Position numbers and translations under genes: made by a program. The notes beneath the pieces were generated by a model, which saw only the letters and a list, made by a program, of their open reading frames with translations, was not told the DNA's origin and searched no databases. From Catenulispora sp. GP43 (GTDB taxonomy: Bacteria; Actinomycetota; Actinomycetes; Streptomycetales; Catenulisporaceae): a DNA stretch of 64,000 bases. The DNA is taken from positions 124,001 to 188,000 of the forward strand of contig NZ_JBGCCT010000023.1 of assembly GCF_041260665.1 (NCBI RefSeq), written 5' to 3'. Position 1 is the stretch's first letter. Every line of letters starts with the position of its first letter. Shown here one piece after another: positions 28,359 through 37,236 of this stretch.

Positions 28359-28946
28359 ATGTCTGCACCCCCGGTCCTGCGCGACGTCTTCCGGACCCTG
28401 ATGGAACGGCGCGGCGACGCTGCCGCCTCGATCACCTTCGATGACGGTCCCGGCCCGGTGGCGCGGCTCGACGTCTTCATCTACCGGCCCGCCGATCCCG
28501 CCGGCCTCACCACGTTCGTGACGGTCGGGATGTCCACCGGGCCGATGCCGGCGGCCGACGGCACGGAGGGCGGCCGCGCCGAACTGTGGCTGTCGCGCGC
28601 CGGGCTGCTCGCCCCGGAGGACGAGCACCAGATCGCGATGCAGCTGGCGAACCTGGCCGTGTACCCGTGGAAGACCGGCCGGGCGGTGAGCTGGGCCCAG
28701 ATCGTCGGGTTCGAGCAGGACTTCCCGACGTTCCCCGGGTGCCAGGCGGTGTTCCTGGCCGGGCCGCTGCTGGCGGACACCCCCGACTGGCTCGACACCT
28801 GCGAGGGCCGGGTGCGGGTGATAACGGTCGTGCCGATCACGCAGGAGGAGCGCGCCGCCGCCGCGACGGTCCCGCCGATGACGTTCGCCGACAGCCTGAT
28901 CGAGTCCAGGAATGTGTTCACAGCGCCGTCCGCCGCGCATACCTGA
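28359..28946 (+). CDS. Suppressor-of-fused (SUFU) family protein
   Basis: A 195-residue cytoplasmic protein. The SUFU-like fold is suggested by LDVFIYRPADPAGLTTFVTVGMST, then RAELWLS, HQIAMQLANLAVYPWKTGRAVSW and a late VVPITQEERAAA. In bacteria these proteins often serve as immunity proteins or modulators near polymorphic toxins, but no toxin gene is adjacent. It is divergent from the GH gene and followed by a strong terminator. Confidence 0.8.
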   Translation: MSAPPVLRDVFRTLMERRGDAAASITFDDGPGPVARLDVFIYRPADPAGLTTFVTVGMSTGPMPAADGTEGGRAELWLSRAGLLAPEDEHQIAMQLANLAVYPWKTGRAVSWAQIVGFEQDFPTFPGCQAVFLAGPLLADTPDWLDTCEGRVRVITVVPITQEERAAAATVPPMTFADSLIESRNVFTAPSAAHT

Positions 28947-28968
28947 GCGGCGTTCGGCCCGACGCACG

Positions 28969-29008
28969 ACGACGGCCCCGGCTCGGTTCTCCGAGCCGGG
29001 GCCGTCGT
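28969..29008. terminator. Intrinsic terminator after the SUFU gene
   Basis: A perfect 18-bp inverted repeat (28969-28986 and 28991-29008) with a TTCT loop, followed by GTTCGG. It lies between the SUFU gene and the convergent lipoprotein gene and can serve both. Confidence 0.85.
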
Positions 29009-29024
29009 GTTCGGCGGGGGCGGA

Positions 29025-29088
29025 CTACTTGCCGAGAGCTGTGAATTACTTGCCGAGATCTGTGTACTACTACTTGCCGAGATCTATG
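29025..29088 (-). repeat. Three tandem copies of a gene 3' end with stop codons
   Basis: Copies start at 29070, 29046 and 29025 (periods 24 and 21). On the minus strand each reads CTCGGCAAG followed by a stop: TAG, TAA, TAG, all in the same frame. The innermost copy is the true end of the lipoprotein gene. Confidence 0.92.
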
Positions 29089-29663
29089 TAGGTCTTGTCT
29101 CCCATGAGGTCGGACAGGAAGCTGAACTGCAGGCCCTTAGCGCCGGCCGGGACCTCGAAGGCGACCGGGCCGCGCATCGACTCCCCGGCCGAGATGTTCC
29201 CGTCCGGAGGGTTGCCGTCGGCGCCGACGACGATGGTCTCGGTGTAGGTCGCGTTGGTGGAGTCCTTCAGGCCCAGCTGCATCATGCTGGAGAAGGCCTG
29301 CGTGGAGCTGCCGCTGTTGGCCACCTCGACGTCGAGCAGGACGTAGGCCTTGCCGGCGTCGGGCTGGTCCATGTCGCTGGTGTACGGATAGGTGACCTTG
29401 TGGACGGTCACCGTGTACGAGCCCACCTTCACCTGCTGGCCGACCTTGAAGGTGCCGCTCGCGGCCGGCGCCGAGGACTTCGCGCCGCCGGCGGACGACT
29501 TGGCCGGCGCCGCCGCGGAGGTCATCGGGTCCTGACCCACCACCGACGCCTTCGTCGAGCTCTGGCAGGCCGAGGTCGCCAAGGCCAGCGCCGCGGTCAG
29601 GGCGATCACGCCGAGGCCGGTCCGAACCGGGCCGCGGGCCGGGGAGAAGTGTTCACGGCTCAT
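29070..29663 (-). CDS. DUF4352 lipoprotein
   Basis: A 197-residue protein with a lipoprotein signal (ALALATSAC, lipid-modified Cys33). A Ser/Ala/Lys-rich spacer follows to about residue 68. The DUF4352 domain (about 70-190) has VGSYTVTVHKVTYPY, then YVLLDVEVANSGSSTQAF, then PVAFEVPAGAKGLQFSF. Such immunoglobulin-like domains sit outside the membrane and often bind partners or modulate peptidases; the role here is unknown. The gene stands alone, divergent from the methylase gene by 134 bp. Its 3' end is tandemly repeated twice more. Confidence 0.85.
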   Translation of the reverse strand: MSREHFSPARGPVRTGLGVIALTAALALATSACQSSTKASVVGQDPMTSAAAPAKSSAGGAKSSAPAASGTFKVGQQVKVGSYTVTVHKVTYPYTSDMDQPDAGKAYVLLDVEVANSGSSTQAFSSMMQLGLKDSTNATYTETIVVGADGNPPDGNISAGESMRGPVAFEVPAGAKGLQFSFLSDLMGDKTYIDLGK

Positions 29664-29797
29664 CTGTGTACTCCTGAGTTCGAGGGCTTCGTTCGTGTCC
29701 TGAGAGAGCGAACCACATTGCTGTGAACACTGTCAACAGACAAGTTCTCATCCCTGATCGCTGGCGCTTGTGAACACATGCTGGGTAGGCTGCGGCC

Positions 29798-31747
29798 ATG
29801 ACGGAGCAGACCGAAGTCACCGCCGCCCAGATCGCCCGCCTCGCCGGCGTCGGCCGCGCCGCCGTGAGCAACTGGCGGCGGCGGCACTCCGGCTTCCCCG
29901 CCCCGGTCGGCGGCAGCGACACCAGCCCGACGTTCTCGCTGGCCGAGGTCGAGCGCTGGCTGCGGGCCGAGGGCAAGCTCGCGGAGATCCCCGCGGGCGA
30001 GCAGCTGTGGCGGGCCGTGGACGGCGCGGGCAGCGCGGGCGGCGGCGAGGCGGCGACGGCCGCGGCGCTCGCGGCGCTGGGCACGGCGCTGGCCTCCGGC
30101 GGCGAAGCCTCAGGCGGCTCCGATCTGCTGGATCAGGCCCTTGCGATCGCCGGAGACACCGGGCGCGGCGAGGTCTTCGAAGAGCTTCTCGGCCGCTACC
30201 TCGACGTCTACGCCCGAGATCGCGACACGGGTTCGGCGACGCCGGCGCTGGCGGCGTTGATGGCCGCGATCGCGATGCCCCGGGAGCGCGCGGACAAGGC
30301 CGTCGTCCACGATCCCTCCTGTGGCGCGGGAACGCTTCTGCTCGCCGCTGCCGCCGCCGGTGCCGGATCGCTCGTCGGCCAGACCGCCGACGACGTGCTC
30401 GCGCCGCTGGCCCAGGCCCGGCTCGCCGTCGCGGTGGCCGGCAGCGGCCGCACCGCCGATGCCCGGACTCACGATGCACGGACCCTCGATGCCCGGACCC
30501 TCGATGTCCGGACCGTCGATGCCCGGACCCTCGATGTCCGGGCCGGCGACGCGCTGCTCGCCGAGGCGCACCCGGCCCTCGAGGCCGACACGGTGCTCTG
30601 CCAACCGCCCTCCGCCCAACGGGACTGGGGCTACGACGAACTCGCCTACGACCCCCGCTGGGAGTACGGCATGCCGCCGCGCGCCGAGGCCGAACTGGCC
30701 TGGGTCCAGCACGCGGCGGCCCGGCTGCGGGCCGGCGGGACGGCCGCGATCCTGCTGCCGCCGGCGGTGGCCGCGCGGCGTCCGGGACGCCGGGTCCGCG
30801 CCGAGTTGCTGCGGCGCGGGGCTCTGCGGGCCGTCGTCGGACTGCCCGCGGGAAGCGCGGCCCCGTATGGGCTTTCGCTGCATCTCTGGGTACTGCGACG
30901 CCCCGGGCTCGCCGATCCGGCGCCGAGCCGCGTCCTGTTCATCGACCAGAGCGATGCCGACCGTTCCGGGCGCGCGGACCGAGTGCCTTCGGAGTCGGCC
31001 GCCGAGCGGATTCTGGCCGCGTGGCGCGCGTTCGACCGGGATCCCGAGGCCTTCCAGGGCGAATCAGGGCTCAGCGTCGCGCTGCCGATCATCGACTTGC
31101 TCGACGACGCGGTGGACCTGAGCCCCGGCCGGCACGTCCCGCGTCCCGACACCGGTCTTGGCTACGGCCGGCTACTGGAATACCGCACGACCACACAGGA
31201 GATCCTGGCGCGCCTGGCCGACGTGCTGCCGCCGCTGGGGACGGAAGCCGAGCCCGCGACCGTCTGGCCGTCGACCACCCTCGGCGATCTGGCCCGCGCC
31301 GGAGCACTGAGCATCGCCGGCGATGTCGAGGTCGCGGCCGGCGACATCCTGGTGCCGGTGCTGGGCGGCGCGCTCGGGCAGGCGCGGGTGGTCGCCGAGG
31401 GCGATCCGGCGATCGGGACCCTTCCGGGGCGCGGGGCGTCCGTGGTCCGCACGGATCCGGCGCGGCTGGACCCGTGGTTCGTCGCCGGGTACCTGCGCAG
31501 CGACACCGTCGCCCGGCAGGCGGTGAGCCACGCGTCCACCAGCAGCCGCATGGACCTGCGCAAGGCACCGCTGCCGCGGCTTCCGCTGGAGCGGCAGCGC
31601 GGATACGCCGAGGCGTTCCGGAGGATCGCAGAGTTCGGCGACGTCCTGCGGCAGGCCGCCGATGCCGGCGAACGGCTCGTCCAGGGCATCACCGACGCGC
31701 TCGCCGAGGGCACCGTGACGCCGTCGGGCGGCGAGGGGAAGTCCTGA
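29798..31747 (+). CDS. HTH / N6-DNA-methylase-like / TRD fusion, catalytic motif degenerate
   Basis: A 649-residue protein. Residues 1-60 form a MerR/XRE-like HTH (TAAQIARLAGVGRAAVSNWRRR). Residues 100-400 resemble the HsdM-type adenine methylase fold, with DPSCGAGTLLLAAAAAG as the AdoMet loop. The catalytic motif, normally NPPY/F, reads CQPPSA: the Asn is Gln and the aromatic residue is Ser. The C-terminal half ends in a half HsdS-like target-recognition module (STTLGDLARAG to SSRMDLRKAPLPRLPLERQRGYAEAF). No restriction subunit is nearby. It is probably a DNA-binding regulator derived from a methylase, or a weak methylase. Six 15-bp units encode Asp-Ala-Arg-Thr-Leu repeats near residue 222. 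Confidence 0.8.
   Translation: MTEQTEVTAAQIARLAGVGRAAVSNWRRRHSGFPAPVGGSDTSPTFSLAEVERWLRAEGKLAEIPAGEQLWRAVDGAGSAGGGEAATAAALAALGTALASGGEASGGSDLLDQALAIAGDTGRGEVFEELLGRYLDVYARDRDTGSATPALAALMAAIAMPRERADKAVVHDPSCGAGTLLLAAAAAGAGSLVGQTADDVLAPLAQARLAVAVAGSGRTADARTHDARTLDARTLDVRTVDARTLDVRAGDALLAEAHPALEADTVLCQPPSAQRDWGYDELAYDPRWEYGMPPRAEAELAWVQHAAARLRAGGTAAILLPPAVAARRPGRRVRAELLRRGALRAVVGLPAGSAAPYGLSLHLWVLRRPGLADPAPSRVLFIDQSDADRSGRADRVPSESAAERILAAWRAFDRDPEAFQGESGLSVALPIIDLLDDAVDLSPGRHVPRPDTGLGYGRLLEYRTTTQEILARLADVLPPLGTEAEPATVWPSTTLGDLARAGALSIAGDVEVAAGDILVPVLGGALGQARVVAEGDPAIGTLPGRGASVVRTDPARLDPWFVAGYLRSDTVARQAVSHASTSSRMDLRKAPLPRLPLERQRGYAEAFRRIAEFGDVLRQAADAGERLVQGITDALAEGTVTPSGGEGKS
30458..30547 (+). 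repeat. 15-bp tandem repeat inside the methylase-like gene
   Basis: Six 15-bp units related to GATGCCCGGACCCTC run without a gap and encode DAR/DVR-T-L/H/V repeats. They sit just before the region that should hold the catalytic motif. Confidence 0.93.
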
Positions 31748-31806
31748 GGCCGGCAGTGCTCACACCGCTGGTCCGGCGCTGGCAACCTCAGTAATCTGAG
31801 CGCACT

Positions 31807-32391
31807 ATGAGCGCACCGCTGCCGCCGTCGGCTCCTTACCCTCCGCCCTCCGCGGGAGCGCGGGCTCGGAGGGTGACCGCCCGGGTCTTGTGGACGGCGA
31901 TCCCGTTCTGGACAGTCGGGATCTGCGGGTGGGTGCCGGCGGTGCACATCGCGCGCCGGCGGCGGACCGCGAGGGCGTGGTGGTGGGTGGCGGCCTTCGT
32001 GGGCGCGATGGTCGCCGAGTTCGTGGTGGTGGAGCTGATCCCCAAGAACGCGAACACCTGGGAGAGCTTGATCGGCGACACCGTCGTCCTCGGCTACCTC
32101 ATCACGGCGACGGTGCATGCCTGGAAGGGCTGCGGCCCCGGCCTCCCCGCGCTGCGACCGGCCGCGGAGCAGCCCTGGTACGGCCAGTCACCTCTGCCCG
32201 CGGCGACTCCGGTACCGCCGACACACCTGTATCCGGCGACCTTCGTGGCACCCGGGTTCGCGCCGACCGCCACGTCGGCTGCTCCGGTCGTCCCGCCGGT
32301 GACCGCGGCGGCCGCGCACGACATGGCCGCGGAGGTCCAGGCCGAACTCAGGGAGCTGCGAGGCCTCCTCGGCGGCGGGGACGCCCGGTGA
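31807..32391 (+). CDS. Three-helix membrane protein with Pro-rich tails
   Basis: A 194-residue protein. A Pro-rich N-terminal tail precedes three hydrophobic segments: VLWTAIPFWTVGICGWVPAV, AWWWVAAFVGAMVAEFVVV and IGDTVVLGYLITATVHA. A long Pro/Ala linker follows, then a helical C-terminus (AAEVQAELRELRGLLGG) that could be a coiled coil. Its stop overlaps the kinase GTG by 4 bp, so translation is coupled and a physical partnership with the kinase is likely. No family recognised; it may anchor or signal to the otherwise soluble kinase. Confidence 0.8.
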   Translation: MSAPLPPSAPYPPPSAGARARRVTARVLWTAIPFWTVGICGWVPAVHIARRRRTARAWWWVAAFVGAMVAEFVVVELIPKNANTWESLIGDTVVLGYLITATVHAWKGCGPGLPALRPAAEQPWYGQSPLPAATPVPPTHLYPATFVAPGFAPTATSAAPVVPPVTAAAAHDMAAEVQAELRELRGLLGGGDAR

Positions 32392-33941
32392 CGCGGGGCC
32401 GGGTGATCGCCGGCCGCTACCGCCTGGACGTCCCGCTCGGCCGGGGCGGCATGGGCGAGGTGTGGCGGGCCTACGACGAGCGCCTGGACCGGCACGTCGC
32501 GGTGAAGCTCATCGTGGCCGGCGCCGCGCACCACCCGGACCGGCCGATGCTGGCCAAGCGGTTCTCCCGCGAATGCCGGGCGCTGGCCCGGATCGACCAC
32601 CCGGGCGTGGTGACCATCCACGACGCCGGGGTCGACGGGGATCCGGACGACGGCGAGCTGTACCTGGTGATGCAGCGCATCGACGGCATGAGCCTGGCCG
32701 ACTTCGTCGCCGAGCACGACGGCGTGCCGTGGCCGCAGGCGGCGGCGCTGGGCGCGCAGATCGCGACGGTGCTGGCGGCGGTGCACGCGATCCCGGTGGT
32801 GCACCGGGATCTGAAGCCGGGCAACGTGATGCTGCGGCCCGACGGGACGGCCGTCCTGCTGGACCTGGGCATCGCGGCGGTGTTCGACCCGGATCTCAGC
32901 AAGCTGACCCGCACCGGCGAATCCCTCGGCAGCCCCGGCTACATGGCGCCGGAACAGGCGTCCTCCGGGATCGCCGGGCCGCCGAGCGACCTGTACGCGC
33001 TGGGCTGCGTGCTGCACGAGGTGCTGACCGGCCACCCGGTCTTCCACGCCCCGACGCCCTACGCGCTGTTCGCCAAGCACGCCACCGAACCGCCGACGCC
33101 GGTGCGCACGCTGCGGCCCGACGTCCCGCCGGCGTTGGAGGCGTTGATCCTGGAGCTGCTGGCCAAGCAGCCGCAGTCCCGGCCGGCCTCGGCGCACGAG
33201 GTGTACCACCGGTTGGTCGCGCTGCTGCCGAAAGCCCCGGCGGACAAGGCGGATCAGCCCTTCGACCCCTTCCGCCCGTTCCACTCCCCGATGGCGCCGC
33301 CGCCCGGCCCGTCCGCCCGCACACCGGGCCACACACCGGACCGCGCACTGCCGGCCGCCGACCGCGACGGCCCGGAGATCGGCCTCGCGACCTCCCTGGC
33401 CGAGGCCGAACGGCTGGTCGGCGAGGGCAGCTACGCCCCGGCCGTGCAGATCCTGGGATCGGCGCTGGCCTTCGCCCAACGCGAGCACGACCCGCACGGC
33501 CCGGTGGTGCGGACGCTGCGCAAGCAGTACGCCAGGATCCTGATGCTCGACGGCCAGTCCGCCGCCGCCCTGACCGAGTTCGACCGCCTGGCCCGCACCG
33601 CGGCCGCCGACCACGGGCCGGGCAGCGACGAGGCCCTGGGCTTGCGCTACCAGGCGGCGCAGTGCCGCGAGCAGACCGGCGACGTGACCGGCGCCCTGGC
33701 CGAGTACCAGGCGATCCTGCCGGCGTACGCGGCGCTCCCGGCCCACGACGCGCGCAAGTCGCTGGCGATGCGCGAGCGGATCGGGCGCCTGCTGGTCGCC
33801 ACGGGGCAGCCGCAGCAGGCGTGGCCGGTGCTGGCGGAGGTGCTGCGAGATCGGGAGCGGGATCTGGGGATTCAGCATCCTGATAACGTGGCCTTGCGGG
33901 GAGTGTTGCAGCAGATCGGCGGGTGGGTGGGGTTGCGGTGA
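32388..33941 (+). CDS. Ser/Thr protein kinase with TPR-like C-terminus
   Basis: A 517-residue protein from GTG (coupled by GTGA overlap). The kinase domain (about 9-270) has LGRGGMGEVW, K40 in VAVKL, HRDLKPGN (D141, N146) and D159-L-G in place of D-F-G, as in many actinobacterial Pkn proteins. A Pro-rich linker (about 285-330) leads to a helical repeat region (330-517) with LAEAERLVGEGSYAPAVQILG and similar, like TPRs. There is no membrane helix, unlike PknB, so the coupled membrane protein upstream may tether it. Substrates are unknown; the upstream HTH-methylase protein is one candidate. Confidence 0.92.
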   Translation: MTRGRVIAGRYRLDVPLGRGGMGEVWRAYDERLDRHVAVKLIVAGAAHHPDRPMLAKRFSRECRALARIDHPGVVTIHDAGVDGDPDDGELYLVMQRIDGMSLADFVAEHDGVPWPQAAALGAQIATVLAAVHAIPVVHRDLKPGNVMLRPDGTAVLLDLGIAAVFDPDLSKLTRTGESLGSPGYMAPEQASSGIAGPPSDLYALGCVLHEVLTGHPVFHAPTPYALFAKHATEPPTPVRTLRPDVPPALEALILELLAKQPQSRPASAHEVYHRLVALLPKAPADKADQPFDPFRPFHSPMAPPPGPSARTPGHTPDRALPAADRDGPEIGLATSLAEAERLVGEGSYAPAVQILGSALAFAQREHDPHGPVVRTLRKQYARILMLDGQSAAALTEFDRLARTAAADHGPGSDEALGLRYQAAQCREQTGDVTGALAEYQAILPAYAALPAHDARKSLAMRERIGRLLVATGQPQQAWPVLAEVLRDRERDLGIQHPDNVALRGVLQQIGGWVGLR

Positions 33942-34023
33942 CGTCGAGCCGTTAGCGCTGCTACATACGGCCCTTAGCAAATCTCGGTGCCGGTCGCGGT
34001 GCCGCTATGCAAGTCTGGCGCCT

Positions 34024-34818
34024 ATGACGCGGATAACTTTTATCCCGTTCGTCGGGATCATAGGCATTTGCACCCTCGCTCTGGCAGGGTGTGGCGACTC
34101 AACGGGGACCACCAACGGCACCGGCTCCGGTGCGCCCTCAGCCCTCGGGGTCCCGCCGACCGCGAACGGGGCGCAGAGCAGCGGCGCGCAGGGCAATGAG
34201 ACACAAGGCAATGAGACACAGAGCACATCGGCGGGCGCCGGTACAGGCGCGGGCAGCAGTGGCGGCACCAGCAACGCCCCCACGCTCGCGCTCGGCGGGT
34301 GGACGCTGTCCGCCCCGAACTCCGTCTTCGGCTTCGCGCAGATCCAGCCGCAGGCCTCGAACCTGACGAAGATCCGGTCCGAGCTCGCCGCCAGCAGCGC
34401 GCAGCTCGGCGTCGCCGGCCGCACCCCGGTCATCGCCGTCTACGACGACCCCACCCACGACGTCTACGTCATCTTCGCGGGCTACAACGGCTCCGGCTTC
34501 GACCCGGCCAAGCTCACCGCGAAGTTCGGCAAGATGCCGTCCACCAGTGACGACGGCGCGGGCGACCGCATGACCACGAACAACGTGCAGACCGACCCCG
34601 GCCCGCACGGCGGCACCGCCGGCTGCTCCTCGGTGCTGGACCAATCCGGGGCCCTGGCCGCCGAGTCGACGGCCTGCGAGTGGATGACGTCCACCACGAT
34701 GGGCAGCGTCTCCTACTACCCCAAGGGCGACAACCAGAAGATGGTGTTCGGCACCGGTCCGGAGGTCATGGGCAAAGTCATGCGCGACCTGCGGAACCTG
34801 GTCGAGCACAACTCCTGA
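34024..34818 (+). CDS. Putative lipoprotein of unknown function
   Basis: A 264-residue protein with a lipobox (LALAGC, Cys23). Residues 24-85 are a low-complexity Gly/Thr/Asn/Ser linker including a Gly-Asn-Glu-Thr-Gln repeat from 15-bp DNA units. The folded part (about 88-262) has strands such as TPVIAVYDDPTHDVYVIFAG and two Cys that could pair. No catalytic motif or known family. It follows the kinase by 82 bp; in many actinomycetes such lipoproteins are kinase-associated sensors, but this is inference. Confidence 0.75.
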   Translation: MTRITFIPFVGIIGICTLALAGCGDSTGTTNGTGSGAPSALGVPPTANGAQSSGAQGNETQGNETQSTSAGAGTGAGSSGGTSNAPTLALGGWTLSAPNSVFGFAQIQPQASNLTKIRSELAASSAQLGVAGRTPVIAVYDDPTHDVYVIFAGYNGSGFDPAKLTAKFGKMPSTSDDGAGDRMTTNNVQTDPGPHGGTAGCSSVLDQSGALAAESTACEWMTSTTMGSVSYYPKGDNQKMVFGTGPEVMGKVMRDLRNLVEHNS

Positions 34819-34983
34819 CGTCCGTTCGGCCGCACGACGGGATATGTCACGGCGGCGTTCACGGGATACTCGCGCGACATCAACGCGCCCTTACACAAAC
34901 CCACTTCCAGCAGGGGATTCACCGTCCCCGACGACAGTATTCGAACATTCTGTCCACTGACTCTCAGTAACCTGACAGGCCCC

Positions 34984-35022
34984 ACGGCCCGGTTTCGGTC
35001 TCATGCGACCGAACCGGGCCGT
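34984..35022. terminator. Intrinsic terminator
   Basis: A 16-bp stem with one bulged T (34984-35000 and 35007-35022), loop TCATGC, followed by CTTGTTG on the + strand. It probably ends the lipoprotein transcript and insulates the acyl cluster. The rest of the 529-bp stretch 34819-35347 is AT-richer than its surroundings and holds no supportable gene. Confidence 0.7.
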
Positions 35023-35136
35023 CTTGTTGACGGCGGCGATGAACGCGACCATCTTGTTCGACGTGGACTCCCCGAACCTCAAGCCACGATCAAGCCCGCG
35101 GGTCGATCTTGGTGCCGTCGCGCCCTTGCCACGCGC

Positions 35137-35215
35137 GTAAGAGGTCTTCTAAGCTCCTGGGGTGAGATATTGATCCGACGAGAACAACGGCTTGCGAAAC
35201 GTTCAAACCTCTTAC
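35137..35215. promoter_or_regulatory. Inverted repeat upstream of the acyl cluster
   Basis: GTAAGAGGT (35137-35145) and its exact complement ACCTCTTAC (35207-35215) are 61 bp apart in an AT-rich stretch ending 132 bp before the acyl-CoA dehydrogenase start. The spacing fits two half-operators or a looped repressor site. The regulator is not known; no regulator gene is adjacent. Confidence 0.4.
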
Positions 35216-35347
35216 CGCAATGAATACACCGCACGGGGATAGCGATGATGGGACCGCGAATCTTATTGCCGACAGGGCTGCGGTTCCGCCTCGGGGACGA
35301 CATCCGACATCCACCATGAGCAGTGATTCATATCGGGAGAGGAACAC

Positions 35348-36898
35348 ATGCCGGCCGACGAGATGATTGAGTTTCTCCGTCAGTACGCCGACAGCCGTCT
35401 GGACTCCTGGCTCATGGACGAGCGCCGCTCGCTGCCACCGTCCCTGGTCCCCCAATTCGCCGCGGAGGGCTTGTTCGGACTGCGGGTGGACCGCGAGTAC
35501 GGAGGCCAGGAGCTCTCCTACACGGACACCTTCCGGGTGATCCGGCAGGCCGCCGCGATCGATCCCAACATCGCCGTACTGCTGGGCGTCCACAACTCCC
35601 TCGGCATACCGCCCATCCGGGACTTCGCCGACGAGGAGACGAAGCAGCGGGTCCTGCCCGTCCTGGCGACCGGACGCGGGCTGACCACCGTCGCCACCAG
35701 CGAGCCCGGTATGGGCTCGAACGTGGTGCGCGGAATGACCGCGACCGCCGTCCGGCAGGCCGATCGGGGATTCATCCTCAACGGCGAGAAGTCGTGGATC
35801 AGCCTCGGTGCCGCGTCGAGCCACATCACCGTCCTGGCCAAGCTCCAGGAGCCCAACGGCCGGAAAAAGGGGATCACCGCTTTCCTCCTTCCGACCTCCA
35901 CCCCGGGATTCCGGCCCCGCTCCGAGGCGATGACCATCGGTCTGCGAGCCATCCCCCAGGACCACATCGCCCTGGACAACGTGCGCTTACCCCGCTCGGC
36001 GCTGCTGGGGGCCGAAGGCGGCGGCGCCACGCTGGCCCAGAACTCGTTCCGGACCGGGCGCGCCTTCCTCGCCGCGTGCGGCACCGGCGCGATGCAGAGG
36101 TGCATCCAGCTCGCCGAACGGTTCGCCAGCCGCCGCGACGTGGCCACGGGTCTCCTTCTCGACAACGGCGTGACACAACAGATATTGGCGGAATGCGCCG
36201 CGGCCACCCGCACGGTGGAGACGCTCGTGTTCTCGCTGGCCGACCGTCTGGACCGCGGCGCGCCGGTGCCCGACGAATTCTTCTTCGCCTGCAAGATCAT
36301 CGGGTGCGAGCTGGCGGGTCAGGTCGTCGACCAGTGCGTGCAGCTGATGGGTGCGCGCGGCTTCGTCGACACCGACATCGTCGGGAAGTACTTCCGGGAC
36401 TTCCGGGTCCTGCGCATCTTCGAGGGCGCGACCGAGGCCATGGCGGTCTTCCTCGGGACCCGTGTCCTGCGGGATCTGGAGTCCTTCCACACCACGATGG
36501 TGAAGACCTTCGGCACCACCAAGATGGGCGGCGATCTCGACGCCGGCCTGCGCGATCTGGTGGAGCGGGCGGGAACCGGCCTCACACCGCAACAGAGCCA
36601 CGTGCTCGCGCGCGCGGTGGGCGATGTGGCGTGCTGGGGTGTCACGGCCGCGGCGATCGCCGAGACGGCCGAGACCAACCGCACCGAGCTCGACGTCTAC
36701 GCGGCGTACTGGGCCGCCCAGAAACTCGAACAACGTCTCGTCGCCGCGCGCGGCGAGGTTCAGCCCGCTTTGACATTGTCCCCGGACGCCCTGGCCATGC
36801 ACATCGCCAAATATGTGGGCTCGATCGGCGACACGCAGCAAAGCCACGGTGGCGAACGGCGCACCCTCGACGCTTTCCTCCAGCGCCATGCCGAATAA
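35348..36898 (+). CDS. Acyl-CoA (acyl-ACP) dehydrogenase
   Basis: A 516-residue flavoprotein. It has the ACAD fold: an N-terminal helical part, TTVATSEPGMGSN and GFILNGEKSWIS in the middle domain, and RIFEGATEAM with E359 in the position of the catalytic base. It is longer than a short-chain ACAD (about 380), with an extra C-terminal helical domain of about 120 residues as in VLCAD/ACAD9-like enzymes. It would desaturate a thioester at C2-C3, passing electrons to FAD. Being followed by an ACP gene (59 bp) and KAS III, the substrate may be ACP-bound. First gene of the cluster. Confidence 0.92.
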   Translation: MPADEMIEFLRQYADSRLDSWLMDERRSLPPSLVPQFAAEGLFGLRVDREYGGQELSYTDTFRVIRQAAAIDPNIAVLLGVHNSLGIPPIRDFADEETKQRVLPVLATGRGLTTVATSEPGMGSNVVRGMTATAVRQADRGFILNGEKSWISLGAASSHITVLAKLQEPNGRKKGITAFLLPTSTPGFRPRSEAMTIGLRAIPQDHIALDNVRLPRSALLGAEGGGATLAQNSFRTGRAFLAACGTGAMQRCIQLAERFASRRDVATGLLLDNGVTQQILAECAAATRTVETLVFSLADRLDRGAPVPDEFFFACKIIGCELAGQVVDQCVQLMGARGFVDTDIVGKYFRDFRVLRIFEGATEAMAVFLGTRVLRDLESFHTTMVKTFGTTKMGGDLDAGLRDLVERAGTGLTPQQSHVLARAVGDVACWGVTAAAIAETAETNRTELDVYAAYWAAQKLEQRLVAARGEVQPALTLSPDALAMHIAKYVGSIGDTQQSHGGERRTLDAFLQRHAE

Positions 36899-36957
36899 AG
36901 CTTCCGTGCCGATCCCGGTACGGGCCGATTGCCACCCATCCATAAAGGAGACCCCCA

Positions 36958-37236
36958 ATGGAGCCGTATCAGCATGTCCTCGACACCCTGCGAGGCATCA
37001 TCGAAAGCTCCGTCGACGAATTGGCCGCCCGCGACATCGCCGCGGACAGCGACCTCTCGGGCGAACTCGGAATCGATTCCCTCGCGATGTTCGAGATCGC
37101 GGACAAGGCCCAGGACCGATGGGACATACAGATTTCCGATGACGACATCAGTCAATTCACCACCGTCGACAGCATGGTGACTTTCATCCAGGCCGCGGCC
37201 GCCAAGCAGGGAGTACCGGTGATGACGGAAGCGTGA
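36958..37236 (+). CDS. Acyl carrier protein
   Basis: A 92-residue carrier protein with GELGIDSLAM; S41 carries the phosphopantetheine arm. Helices I-III and acidic recognition residues are present (TVDSMVTFIQAAAAKQ). AAAGGAG stands before the ATG. This is not the fatty-acid-synthase ACP setting (no fabD, fabF or fabG nearby), so it is a dedicated carrier for the flanking dehydrogenase and KAS III. Confidence 0.95.
   Translation: MEPYQHVLDTLRGIIESSVDELAARDIAADSDLSGELGIDSLAMFEIADKAQDRWDIQISDDDISQFTTVDSMVTFIQAAAAKQGVPVMTEA

Noticed and set aside
29770-31794. Overlapping Arg-rich frame on the same strand as the methylase-like gene
   Set aside because: It is a shifted frame of a true gene, rich in Arg/Gly/Ala and without domains.
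29798-33941. A Pgl or BREX phage-defence system (methylase plus kinase)
   Set aside because: PglZ, PglY and a PglX-like catalytic NPPY are missing, and the kinase lacks PglW features. It is better read as a separate set.
35039-35140. 33-codon frame upstream of the acyl cluster
   Set aside because: Codon bias is good only in the first half and lost afterwards; no ribosome site.
36958-37236. The ACP as part of primary fatty-acid synthesis
   Set aside because: No fabD, fabF or fabG neighbours, and the ACP is embedded with an acyl-CoA dehydrogenase.
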